Shown here piece by piece: positions 46,503 through 59,206 of a stretch of DNA of 64,000 nucleotides; the first letter of the stretch is position 1, and each line of letters opens with the position of its first letter. Where the stretch lies: positions 15,950,456-16,014,455 of the forward strand of contig CM022671.1 of the NCBI GenBank assembly GCA_012295275.1, in the 5' to 3' direction. Source of the stretch: Chrysomallon squamiferum (Eukaryota; Mollusca; Gastropoda; Neomphalida; Peltospiridae). Below the pieces are notes generated by a model. The model was not told the origin of the DNA. It ran no database searches and saw nothing but the letters and a program-made list of their open reading frames with translations. The position numbers and the translations under genes are program-made.

Positions 46503-49500
46503 ATGTCCCAGAGCCAGCGACAGTCAGTATCAGCAGATGGAAAACGCATAATTGGAGTGGCTATAGATGGAAGTAAAGAATCAGAATCGGCATTTCAACG
46601 TAAGTATTAGTATATGGATCAATGAAGGGGGAAATAAGAAGTAAATCGTTGAGAATGCTTCGCTTTGCGTTGATTGTAACTTCTATAACTTCGTTGATTT
46701 GTAAGACTTTAAGTAAATGAATAATTTCATGCTGTTATGGAATCTGTACACCACTCATACCCTTGTTCATAACAAAAAGAAGAAGAAGAAAAAAAACTTT
46801 TGAAGTATTCAATTAGCACTTTCAGAGTTTCGGTCTTGTCGGCTGAAGTACTACTCAACATTAGTCTGATTTGTTGTTCTGCTGCTAGTGCATGTATATA
46901 AAAATGTCATAACATTTTTTGAAGTTGACCTTCGCATGTTAAATTGTTAAAATGTTTCCTGAAAACAGTGATATTTTTTAACTTGTGTTGATTCAAATAA
47001 TTCCTCCTTTATTAAAACGCAGAAATATCTAGGAAAAAAAAAAAAAAAAAAAAAAAATTGTATTAACTTGGCCAAACTTTCAGTTCCATTAAACAAATAA
47101 CAAAATGATACCAAGATGATGAAAAAAACCCATTAATAAATAAGGAAATTATGGATATTTAATTACATTAAAAATTTTTTTTTTTTTTCCCTGTTATTTT
47201 AGCCTTTAATTTATCTAACCTCTGGAATTTAGCAATGACAGAATCTTATCCCTACATCTTATTAAGAAAACACTGATAAATAATTATGCTGAACTGACAA
47301 ACAAACCTGCATTTTGAGGTACAATAACAATCAGGGAAAAAAAGACATCACCAAAATTCTGGTTTGTAAAATACCTAAAAATATAAGCAAACTACAATTA
47401 CAACAACAAAATAGTTGAATAGAAATTAGAAAAAATATAATGTTAAAAACTTTGCATTTAAATGTAAAATTTGATACACTCCATTGTTTAATTTATAGAT
47501 GAAAATATAATTTCAGCACTTACAGGGATGAGTTTAAATTTTTTTTAATAATCTCCCAATTAACTGTCTGCATCAGAAGAAAGAGCATGGAAATAATATG
47601 ATAGTTTTACATTCTGAAAATTCCTCTAATTTTGATCTGTTGTTTCAAGCTTTATCGAAACAAAAACTCTAATCAAAGTTTGTTAAATTCTGTTATTCTG
47701 ACATCCCCCTCAAAAAGCAAGATAACTTAGCTTTAGAAGTAAAAGGTACTCACAGTTTTATTTATTTATTTTTATTTTTTGTCTGTATGAGTTTTTGGGG
47801 GGAATTTTCATAAGAAAATTAGCAAAAAGAAAATAGCAATATGAAAATAAAAAGGTTTTTAGACCAGAAATTTAAAAAAATCACATATAAACACAGAAAA
47901 TCTACTATACAAGTTTTGGAGGCGATGCATGTCATTTGAATAAAACCACTAATACAGACATTTTAAACTTAGGTAATAGCGAATAATACGATGTTGTCAT
48001 GTACCTAACTTCATTATTAATGAGAAGAAAAGAGATTATTAATTTGATTAGGCAAGGACAGTTTTATATAAGCTTTTTGTATAAGAACAAATTGTAGTGA
48101 CATGTTTAAATAAAACCTCTTGTTGCACAGCAGATGACATTTCTTTATTAGTAGCAATTATTTTAAAGTAGAGCATATATGCGTGAGTTTTTAGGTGAAA
48201 TACAATGGACAGATTTTGAAAAATTAAAGAAAATTTTCGTGGTCTTTTAAATATTGGCACAATTAATACTTAATTATGAAGATGAGTCGGTAGAGGTATT
48301 CTTCAAAATAGCAACTAATTAAAATTTAAGTATTTGTTTTAGTTTTGTAGTTCATGAAATACAGTTTGATCATAATTTATATTCTTATAAAAATATTAGA
48401 AAAATAGGACCTTACAGATATTAAATTTACCTAAAACTGAAATACATTTACATGTGATTAAAAAGGTCCATCATGTCTTCTATATATTTGTAACAGTTAG
48501 TGCAAAGCAGTTATGCATTAGTTGGATGTTTCTGTGTTTAAATTATGACTAACAAAATTTTATATTGATTTGTTTTGTTATTTTTAAACTGCTATAGCCA
48601 GAACTAATTAGTTCTTACATGGAAATTAAATATTAATTATGGATTGCTTATTGTACATTTTTGTTTGCTGTGGTTGTTTTGTTTGTTTTACTTCTAGTTT
48701 CCTCATCTGTATCATTTAACAAGAATGTTTATTTATTGTAAACATCAATGGCCTTAGGTCACTTCAGAAATCCCTTTGTAAACACTACTGTCAACAACAT
48801 ATTTATGGCTTTCAACCTTTATTTATTTTTTCTTATTTTTTTCTTCTTTAGTATGAAAATGATATCCTGAGGTTTGTTGACTCATGGCCTTAGCCATGAA
48901 ATTAACTGTAGTTTTTCTTGTGATTCAGTTTTTTAAATCCACTTCAACTTAATCCAGTGTTTTTAATGATCTTAATGAATTATTTCAAACAACATTGAAT
49001 GTCTGACATTATGCATGGCAGTGTTTATGAGTCATATGTTGGGACATTTAATTGTTTTGTTTTTTCCACAGCTGATTACGATAGATGTAGATTTTTCAGT
49101 AGAGGGAGGGTGTTGTCAACTATACCATCTGGATCTGGATATCTAAACTGAACCCATATTTTAACACGTTTTATTGCATCTTTTTCATTCCTGTCGTTTA
49201 TACCTCTCTGTAAGAAATAATCTACCCATGTGACCTACATTTGTGATGATTGCTCATTCGGGATAACCAAGGTAATCTATCTGTACTGTCCGATGACTGC
49301 AGCTGACATTGCTAGAGAGTGGTCAAGGACAGAGTGATACATTCATAACATTGCTTTTGTCGCCCCACAGTTTAGCTTTATTTTTTAATATTAATTTTAT
49401 GTTTTCTTCATTAATATAGAAACAGTAATAAACTTAATTAAATAATTTCTTTAAACCTGATTACTTTTTCTATAACTATTTTATTTATTTATTTTAATAA

Positions 49501-52035
49501 TGTTATTTTTATCCCTCCACTGAATAGAATTTACACAAATAAAATTGGTAATATACACTGGACATAATTTAAAAATATATTCAACAAACACACTACATGC
49601 ATACATACACAAATTTAATATTAGTGGAATTTTAAAACATCACTGACTTTGAAATAATCGCCACAGTATAATCAGTAGAATCATGAACAACATATGACAT
49701 TTTGATGTTACAATCATAAAAGTTTATTTATTATTTTTTCTCTTTTAGCATTTAAAGGAAGAAAAAAAATCCTGGTCCAGTTAATTTACTTTTCTGATAA
49801 AACAATGAAAACAGTAATATTATCACTGCTTTTGAAATAAATGATAAATTAAACAATATTCCAGAATACATTTAAACATTCTTTTTTCTTCCCAGTAAGA
49901 CATTGATATAAAAATATACACAGAAGGTAACACAGAGTTCATCAGAAAAATTAAGAGTTAATCCACTGTTTAGTTCAGGTTTGGTCATTTTAAAAACATT
50001 CAGCATTTATATATTATAAATGTCAGCATATACTTGCATTTAAAACATTGATATATGAAACTAAGGAATTCATTTCAGATGTAAATGTGTTGAAAATAAA
50101 GATCATTTGTTTATTTTAAATATGTTTTTTCACCTGAAATCCTAGTTTAATAAATGGATGTTTATTTGGATTTGACAGGTAACATTTTCTTTTTTCGTTT
50201 TTTGTTTGGCTTCCCTCTAACTACATACAGCAAAGCAAGCACCTCAGGGCATTCTTTCATATTTTTTTATTTTTTGACAGTATCCCTTTGTTTTCTCTCC
50301 TAGCTGGAATGTTAGTACAATGTCTTCAGTGTACTTTATATGTATAAATATTGCTACAGTGTCATAAGTGTATTTTGTATATTTAAATGCTATTACAATG
50401 TAATTAAAAAAAAAAAAAAAAAAAAAAATCATCAACAAATTTTAAATAGTCTAGTCTTTTTTTTTCTTTTTTTTAAAAATTTATATGTACTTATTTATTC
50501 ATTCATCCATTCTAAAAAAATATGTAAATTAAATAAATAAATAATATACTAATTAAAAAATACATATTTATTGTTTCTGATGCAGCAAATGCAATTTTAA
50601 ATTTTGTTTTTTTGAGTGAATATATATTTTCCAGATGCAGGGTGTCCCAGAAGTCAAATGAAGATTTTTATTTAGATACAATTTTAGTGAAATATTTTTA
50701 TAAAGAGAATTGATGTTTTTTTGAGCATTTGTTAATATAATAAAATTTTCATATGTATCTAAATAAAAATCAGATATATATATATATTTTTATATAAATG
50801 ATATTTTTTTTAAATGATTTGTAGCCACATACTAGTATAACATATATCTTGTGCATAGTAATAATATGTACTTTACATTTCAGATGCACTTGATCTAGTT
50901 TACAGGGAAGGCAAAGACTATATTCTTCTAATACACTGTTGTGATTATCACATTTCTATTCCACTGCGTAAGTTGGACTGTCAGGTTTCTTTTTTCATTC
51001 TATTTGAGATGTTGTGTTTTTCAGACACGTTGGACTATATGTACAAGGAAGGAAGGGACTTCATAGTTTTAATCCATTGTTCTGAATACAATGTTGCACC
51101 TAGGATGCGTAAGTTCCAAATACCCTGACCATATAATTTCATGAATCTCATCTATTATTTGTAGTGTCATAAATTTGTGGGGTTAATATATGTATGTATA
51201 TATGTATAATATATATATATATATATATAAATTAATTATATTTTTTTTTGTCATTTTATAATATCCATCATGTTTACCTCATAATCCCGTATATCTATAA
51301 ATTTCTGCATGCTTGGTAACCTTTCCCAATAAAACAATATTTATATATAATTGCAGTATATTTAGTTACATATATTTGGATTAAAACATTGGTTTGTATT
51401 ACATTTTCCTTCCTTTGACCAAGCAATTTTGTTTTAATTTGAAATGCTTTATTTATTTAGTTTGCTTTTTATTCTTGCAGTTTATAATATCAAATGATGA
51501 TCAACACACATTCACAACAAACCATAACCTGTGATAATACTGATATGAGTAATGTTAACATTTACATGAAATGTTTGAAAACTTCACTGATGTTTCTGTG
51601 TAAATGTGAAATTTTAAAATTATTTTTGATTCAGCTGGACTGTTTCTGCACTTGCTACATTGTATATGTTCATATTTTGGTACATGCATGTGTGTTTCAT
51701 CATTCATTGGTTGTGGGATTTCCTACAAGAGACAAAAAAGCTAATTAAGAACTATTTTTTTTTCATTAGCTTTCTTGTCTGTAACTGTTTTAAATGAATT
51801 AATGATTAATAATTTTTGTGAATTAATGAACATACACTGTTCATATTAATTTTATGGGAAAATTAACTTTATGACTTATTCATGCTTTATGTATGTAGCT
51901 GTTTAAAATATTTTAAAACATCTTGCAATTACAATTTTTTTTATTTAAAATTATTTCCTCATAGGAACAAAATAACAAAGAAAAGAGAGGCAGTTTAAAT
52001 ATTTAGTGTCATACATGAACTCATTAGAATATATT

Positions 52036-52086
<51 letters not shown>

Positions 52087-53645
52087 TTTATTAAAAATTA
52101 CTTTACAATTTACACATTTCAATAGCAGTTAATTAGATAATTCTGAGCAGTATAAATAATATTAATACTAACTGGTTAAAGTTTCTTTAAATTGATGTTG
52201 TAACTAACAGACCATGTTATTTTGATTAAAAACTATTTTTACTTACTTATTTGCTAACATCAACATGTATTTTTAAAATTAATTATTATTATTATTATTT
52301 TTTACAATATTGTATTATATTTTAAAACCAACAGTAAATGAAAATGAAATAGAATGAACTAACTATAATTGAATTTAAATTGTTTTAATGTTAAAATGTA
52401 AATACGGCTGTGCTGACATTTTCTCTTCTTTTTTAAATATTTTGTTAAAATGACTTCAAAAAGCATAGTTATGGAAATTAATATAATATTCATGTATTTG
52501 TTACATTTGAAAACATGTGTTTTGTTGATTATGATGTATGATTATGATGTAAAACCACAGGTAAGCAGAGATAATAATTGATTAAATGTTGTTAAGATTT
52601 TCAGGTAGATAAATTAAGTAACCAGTACAGCTTTTTTTTCTTCAGAAAAAAAAACAAACAAATAAATTATATTATTAGCATAAATTAAAATTAATTTGAA
52701 ATGTATGCAAAAAATAATTACATATATTTGAATATTTATTTCAAATTCTTCATTTGCAACTTAAATGTTCTTTTTAAAAAATCACAAGCAAAAAAAATTA
52801 AAAAATTAACTTAAAAAACAAAATACATTGTTTTAATTTAGCTGGAGCATTCTCCAATGTGGATGAAATATGTGCTCAGATGAAGAAGAAAGAGGATGAA
52901 ATTCATGCATTGGTATCAAAATACACACAGATGCTTCGAGAGAGAGGTGTAAGTATTTTTTTTATGTTGTGTAGAAAAATCTTAAACCTGTCTGGAATTG
53001 TAACAAGTTTTCCACCTGTTAGGCCAAAACTGTCAGTGAAAGTAGATAAATTCCAGATAGTGCATTTGTGATTGATTCATGAGCAGTATGAACTGATGTA
53101 GATTTTTATATTTCGTACCTTACAACTGAATAACTGAGCAGTCTACTACTAATAGATCAGACTTTACAAAAATGAAAAAATGAAGCAAATATGACATCAG
53201 AAGAATGCCACTTAACTAAAAATGTTCTAATATGACAATAGACATTCATTACTCAGTAGATACATTTTCAGTTTTAGTATTTTCTTACAACTCATTCCTG
53301 AGAGAGGTGTAACCTTTCAGTTTCCATTTTTCTACTGACAAAAGACTAGACATGGTTTAAAAAACATTAACTGTCTCAGGTATTTTTTTTTTTTTTTTTA
53401 ATCTTGTTTCTCCCTGCCACACTTGTGCATGAAGTTTCTAATATTTGTAGATTCCAGGCCGAGTTTACAAGTGTGGTGGAAAACCAGGAGAAGAAATCAT
53501 CAAAGCATGTCAAAGTGAACGTGTTGCTGCACTGGTAATGGGTACCAGGGGTCTTAGCACATTACGCCGCACCTTCCTGGGCAGTGTTAGTGAATACTGT
53601 GCACATCATACCAATATACCAATAACCATTGTTCCTATGAATTAA
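46503..53645 (+). CDS. Universal stress protein (UspA-fold) with two alternative second exons
   Basis: UspA-domain proteins are small alpha/beta nucleotide-binding proteins of the cytoplasm. Animal members occur in several invertebrate lineages and are linked to stress responses, but the exact role here is unknown. Exons: 46503-46599, then 50884-50967 (2a) or 51025-51108 (2b), 52842-52948, 53451-53645. Either choice gives 160 aa. The first strand is RIIGVAIDGSKESESAF (compare VAVDGS), exon 2 gives the second strand (ILLIHC or IVLIHC), exon 3 is a charged helix (QMKKKEDEIHALVSKY), and exon 4 has the ATP-binding signature G-2X-G-9X-GS as GTRGLSTLRRTFLGSVS (127-143). Start MSQSQRQS at 46503 follows a locally GC-rich leader. 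Intron 1 is 4.3 kb. Including both second exons would give 188 aa in frame. Confidence 0.93.
47000..50600 (+). other. Large intron 1 of the stress-protein gene
   Basis: The intron runs 46600-50883 and is mostly AT-rich. One patch at 49060-49380 is richer in GC, with an acceptor-like TTCCACAG at 49065-49072 and a donor-like ACCAAG/GTAATC at 49271-49272. Spliced in from exon 1 it would read 27 sense codons and then stop, so at most an alternative ending or poison exon. Confidence 0.35.
50637..50775. mobile_element. Possible MITE or mariner-like remnant with a 17-bp inverted repeat
   Basis: GCAGGGTGTCCCAGAAG resembles the ends of mariner-type elements. A perfect 17-bp inverted repeat follows: GATTTTTATTTAGATAC at 50663-50679 and its reverse complement at 50755-50771, with a 75-bp AT-rich loop. 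The GGGTGTCCC end is seen only on the left. It lies about 110 bp before exon 2a of the stress-protein gene. Confidence 0.45.
50884..50967 (+). other. Universal stress protein exon 2a
   Basis: 84 nt with acceptor TTTCAG and donor GTAAGT, phase 1 in and phase 1 out. It encodes ALDLVYREGKDYILLIHCCD and the next eight residues, covering the first helix and second strand of the fold. Its alternative, 2b, begins 58 bp after its end. Confidence 0.88.
51025..51108 (+). other. Universal stress protein exon 2b
   Basis: 84 nt with acceptor TTTTTCAG and donor GTAAGT, same phases as 2a. It encodes TLDYMYKEGRDFIVLIHCSE and the next eight residues. About 13 of 28 residues are identical to exon 2a, so the two come from a tandem exon duplication. 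Confidence 0.88.
51151..51230 (+). repeat. Dispersed repeat end plus TATG/TA run (copy B)
   Basis: CTATTATTTGTAGTGTCATA, then AATTTGTGGGGTTAATAT, and a TATG/TA run. It closely matches copy A at 38905, in an unrelated intron 12 kb away. Confidence 0.6.
52035..52086. repeat. (GT)n-(AT)n compound microsatellite
   Basis: About 13 GT units then about 13 AT units in intron 2 of the stress-protein gene. Confidence 0.95.
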
Positions 53646-53726
53646 GAAAAACTGTACTTTGTCAACGTCTCTCAAGTAGAGATGTTGACTGGATCTGCAT
53701 GGTGAAAGCATAAATTTAAATTGTAT

Positions 53727-53732
53727 AATAAA
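53727..53732 (+). promoter_or_regulatory. Universal stress protein polyA signal
   Basis: AATAAA is 82 bp after the stop codon, a normal distance for a short 3' UTR. Confidence 0.5.
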
Positions 53733-53749
53733 ACACATCTAATTGATTT

Positions 53750-56700
53750 TTAATAATTTGTAAAAAAAAATAAGAAATATTTTTAAATTGGATTGTTCAT
53801 ACCATTAAGAGGTTAGTTTTTAAAAGGAACAGACATGGTGTTTCATTTGTATTAGTCAGAGGCTTGTAGAGATAAATCATGACTGTATGGTGGTTATAAA
53901 GGATTGAAATGTAATCGGAATATAATCTCCATGAAAGAAATTAAAATAAATGATTATTCAGTTACACTGTATTGTTTTAAAAACAATTATTATTCTTAGA
54001 ATTTAAATCTTTGTTTTAAAACAAATTACTGACGTATATAATAAACACATCCTGAAGAACCTTAAATACATTCCACAATATTGAAAGCTAAATTATTTTT
54101 TTCTTATCAGATAGTGGATTCAAACAAGCAAGTATATTTACGTTTGGTGAAATGATAATTTAATGCAATCTTAAAAGCTACCATTTATTTTTCTTTTTTT
54201 CCCCTTCTGCTTTTTTTTTTTTTTAATACTCTAATTTGAAATGCCAGAAAAAAAAAGAAATAGATTGCTGGAAAAAAAAAATCATATTGTAGAAAACTTC
54301 AATAGTATTTACTTTAAAAACATATTTGTGCTTTGTATTATTTCAGATTTTGTTAAATATTTTTTAACCTAGTAAATTTGTCTTTTTTTATCTTTTCAAA
54401 ATAAAAAAATAAAATTCCAACCCAAATTGGCTTTAGACTGTACCAACTGATATCTTCTGCCTCATGTCTAAGACACTTTCTTTGTAAATACAATCTTTTC
54501 AACCAGATTCTTTTATAAAGATTTTTAAAGACATCTATTTCTACATACATAATAAGCTTAGTCCATTCCACTGAATAACAGAAGAATCAGTTATTGGAAA
54601 CATATCTTTTTTGAAACCCATACAGGGTCCCATTTCTTATTTTGTTACATTAATTCATAAAAATTATTTTTTGTTCTTCATTTTTTTTTTTTCTGTCTCT
54701 GAAGGTCTTTAATTTGTGCACTTCCACACTGCCATTCATGCATTCATTTGCAACTGCAAGTTGATAATTAAATTTGCAATAATTGTTATCTTTTGAAATA
54801 AATAATTTTTTGAGACTACTGCAATATTAAGCTGTTTTATTATGCATAGCATATGGTAAATGCACCCTGGCATGTTCAGTTTTGAGTTCTAGTGCTAGTT
54901 TTGTTTTTTTATATATATATATATTAGAAATTTTAAAAAGTGACTGCTTTAATATTTGAGTCGCATATCATTAGGTTATTTGGATGAATTTGTTACCCAT
55001 TAGTTTGAAATTGTGACATGCAGTAAGTCACTTATTGCTTAGGTTATTTTGATTAATTTGTTACTCATTGATTGATTTGTTTGAAATTTATATCAACAGA
55101 TGTATGACAGTAACAGAAAATTACTGAACTTTTTACATTTCTTATTTTTCTAAGTTCTTTTACTTCAATGTTAATTTGAATTAAAATTATTTTCGTTTTC
55201 TTTCAGTTGTAGTAGATAGTAAAATTTTAATGTTATTTGCTAGTCAGAGGATTAAATATTTACCTTGTTGAGAATCCTCCTGTTTATTATATATAGTTTA
55301 TATTTGTCTGCATGTTAAACATTGGTGGAGGTTTAACCCAACTTAGAGGTTTTTTTTAAAGTAATGAAAATGATATCAGTCATCAGTTGACTTTAAAAAT
55401 AAAAGCAATAATAAAATTAAAAATAATATTTCTTTTTTGTTTTTATTTTTTTTCGTTGTTTTTTTTTTGCACAAAAACACAAAACATTTACTAAATATTT
55501 CAAAACCTGTTCAGGCTGAAGCTCAGATAAAATTATATGTTGAACTTTTAAATTAATTAATTAACATGTTTTTTTTTTCTTCTGAATTAATTACATGTCA
55601 AAGAATGAAAATGTTCAAATGCTGAGCATTACCAATTCAAGTCTGTCTGAAGTAAAAATGCAGGTTGATGATCACTTAACAAAAATATGTTTTTCAGATT
55701 TTTATATTTTTTTGATTTCTGTATATAAGAAGACAAACCAAGAATTTGCACATGAAATAAAGTTTATGTATGCTAAATCATCTGGAAATTATGCCATAAC
55801 ACAGTTTAATGGCATCAAAAATGTTTTTGGATTTCAGAGCTTTTTGAATTTTTGAATTTCAGATAAGGGATCTGAAACCTGTACAAGTCTGTCTTCCATT
55901 TTATTCTGAAACTATCATTACATTATCATAAAATACTTGAAATAAAATTCCCCAAATAAACTCATTGAATATATATATATATATTAAATGAATTTTATCA
56001 ACTCTGACAAGTGAATTGATAGCTTTTCAAGTGACCTTTGTTTTAATTAATGCTGGGAATTTTTTTTTTTTTTTTCTTCTAAAAAGTGATGCATGAACAT
56101 GTTGTTATTTCTGATCTCTTCTTTAACTATAATGTTTTATTCTGTTGAATTATTTCATATATTATTTTATACAGTTCTGAAATATTATTTTTATTATCAG
56201 TGCACCAAACACAATTATGCAAATCATCTAATTTTCAGGAAAATGATTTTATTGTAAATATTATTCATTATATAATAATAATGTTAAATGAATTACTGGT
56301 TATATTTGTTGAAACTGTAGTTAGTTACTGTCTTAGTAAGAATAATAAAATAAACATATACAAGAATATATTTTTTAGTAAATGTTAGTTTTATAACTGA
56401 TAAGAATTACACAAAAATGAAGTAGAAGAATTACTAGTGTTTATTACATTTTAACTGAATAAAATTTTAGAATCAAAAATTTTTGGTTGTGTTTTATAAA
56501 TTTTGTTAAACTGACCATCAGTGTTCAGTGGCTTTGCAACAACTGATATGAATTTATATTATTATTTTGATGATATACCAGCTATGGAATCACCTTGTTG
56601 CCGATGAAAGTAGTAATCTAGTAGAGTAACTACATTATAGTTAGAAAGCCAAGAAGTCACAAATGTCAGCAAAAGAAATCATAACTTGTATAAGAATTAT

Positions 56701-58227
56701 AATCTAACTTTAGCTAAAGTAATATAATTAGTGATATTATTTTTCCTAAATTTTAAATAAAATTTAATTAGCTGATCACAACAAACAAAAAAATAAAAAA
56801 AAAATAAAAAAAATTTACATTACGCAGTTTACAGATGAATTAATAATAATCATTACATTAATTCATGCATAATTAATTTTAATAATAATCATTTCTGTAA
56901 CATAATCACTCTTGTGAAGCCTTGTGTATAATAAACCTGATAATTCAACCTTGTGACATTTACATCTGTGACCACTCATTTTAAAATATTAAAACAGAAA
57001 TAGAAGTCGGCCTCCATTTAATTGTTTATTCTTGTTTGACATTGCACCCAAATGACACTTGACATAACTTTAACTTGGTTTGTTGTGGATTTGCAGATTC
57101 GTCATAATAAAGAATTGTAACCAGTATATTAAAAAAAGGAATATTTGTTTTTTTAGTTCCAAAAACAATGTACTGGTGTTGGTATAAATATCCTTTTTAT
57201 TATTTTTAATTTTTATAAAACTACAATGAGGATAAAATAAATAATAATTAAAAGAAAACGTAAAACCGTCTACACACAAACCAAATTGTGCTACTTCTCA
57301 AATATTACTTCCAGTTGAGAGATTTATTACCAAGTATATAGAAAGGTGACATTGACTGTGATTTTATTTCTCATTAGATGTGTATTATTTTTTCAGTTAT
57401 GCTTCAGTAATCAGCGTTGATTTAGATTACATAACTAGGTCAGTTACTCAGTTATAAATATATTGACAGTAAATTTGTGTGTAAGAATTTAATGTTTTTT
57501 GTTGTTTTTTATCAGTATACAGGGGGGGGGCCTTTATATATATATGTGTAGTCCGCTGTATGTTGATAAAAAAAAAAAAAAAAAAAAAAACGAAAAATAA
57601 ATAAATAACAAATAAGCCCTGTAAATTTAATAAATTCTTACACACCAGTTCTATATATTAGGCCCCTACTGTAGAAAAATGTTTCCAGTGATATATATTT
57701 TTTAATCCTGTAATAAAAAGATGTGACAAAAGACACCATTCCCATGAGTTTATCTATGTTATAACTGAAACAAAAGGGAAACAGCTCTTTAAAAAGTCTA
57801 AAGAAGTTATTTGGCTCTTGTAATACTAATAGTGTCAAAATATTGTTACTGACTTCATCTATCTTTACCTAAAATGAGTTTTTCAAAGTTTTCTGACTCA
57901 GAAACCTTCTTAGATCTCAGCTATCACCCATGAAATATTGCTTTTACAGAATTTTTAATTTAATAGGATACATATATACTCATTCATTAATCAAGATGTG
58001 AACAGATTTCTGTATTGAAATAGAAAATATGTTCATGCTTCATAGTTCTGTTGTATCGAAGAAAATCATAACTGAAAAAACATCTGAACGGCAGGTGTTT
58101 TTGATGTTTATAAATTATAGCCTACAGTTAAAATAGGTTTGTTGAAATATAGACATAGAACTGCACAAGAAAAAAAAAAAAAAAAAATAATATTTAGTCA
58201 ATATGTGAAATTAACTTGAATAAATAA

Positions 58228-58276
<49 letters not shown>

Positions 58277-58500
58277 AAACATGTAAAATCTAAATAACTA
58301 TCTACCATAGTATTTTCATGCATAATTCATATATGTGTATGTGTGTGTGTGTGTGTGTGTGTGTAATTGGCAAAAGATATAACAAAATCTTTGACAATTT
58401 CTATTACTTTTAAATGATGTAGCAATGATATTAAAAATGATATGATATTAATTCTAAATGGACAAATTAAAGAAACAACACAAGTTTATAAACTTTGCAA
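53750..58500. other. Intergenic region between the stress protein and C2 genes
   Basis: AT-rich DNA with poly-A/T tracts, a G9 run near 57524, a poly-A block near 57570-57590 and (TA)/(CA)/(GT) blocks at 58227-58363. The open frames near 55595-55855 and 56200-56388 have AT-driven composition and no recognisable motif. No gene is supported. Confidence 0.6.
58227..58363. repeat. (TA)n(CA)n and inverted (GT)n microsatellites
   Basis: A (TA)(CA)(TA) block at 58227-58276 and a (GT)n block at 58330-58363 are complementary and could pair across about 55 bp. A further (GT)n block is at 58806-58828. Confidence 0.93.
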
Positions 58501-59206
58501 TTTTTATTATTAAAATCCAGGCCATATTGGATCCTTCAATAATAACATAGAAAAATAATAATGTTTAACAAAGGTATTTATCACAGACTTGTAACTGCTG
58601 TCTAACTAAATGTGTTAGATGTAAACAAAAGTAAATAACATTAAAACATAATTGATAAAAGCAGATAAAATTTATCTGCTGTTTTTATAAAGTATTTTAA
58701 AGCAAATAATTGTTTTGATTTGGTTATGTGCACATGCACATATACATGTACATGTGTCTGTGTATGAATAATCAGAACTATATAAATATATAAATATATA
58801 AATTGTGTGTGTGTGTGTGTGTGTGTGTTTGTGTATGGCAAGGGTCCAGCCCACATTTTGTATTACCGGCATACATATCAGATTATAAATTAATATTATT
58901 ATAACTTAGCAATATCAAAAACAGCAGTAAGAGAAATCTAACTAAATATATTAACTATATTATTGTTACACAATGAAAAAAACACATGAAATATAAACCC
59001 TATAACCATGCAGTCTCTTTTGAGTTTTGTCAGATGATGGTAATTTCAAAAAAATAAATTTCAAAATCAGATAAATAAAGATAGATAACTGATAGTCTTT
59101 TTCAGTCATGTTTTTTCTCTTTTCAGTTGACATAACTTCCTTGTTAGAAATATGTTATATTTTTAGTTATGAAAACTTTTGTTCTTTAACAACAACTGTC
59201 CATATT

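Noticed and set aside
55595-56388. Small genes between the stress protein and C2 loci
   Set aside because: AT-driven frames of 62-86 codons without motifs, splice partners or promoter signs.
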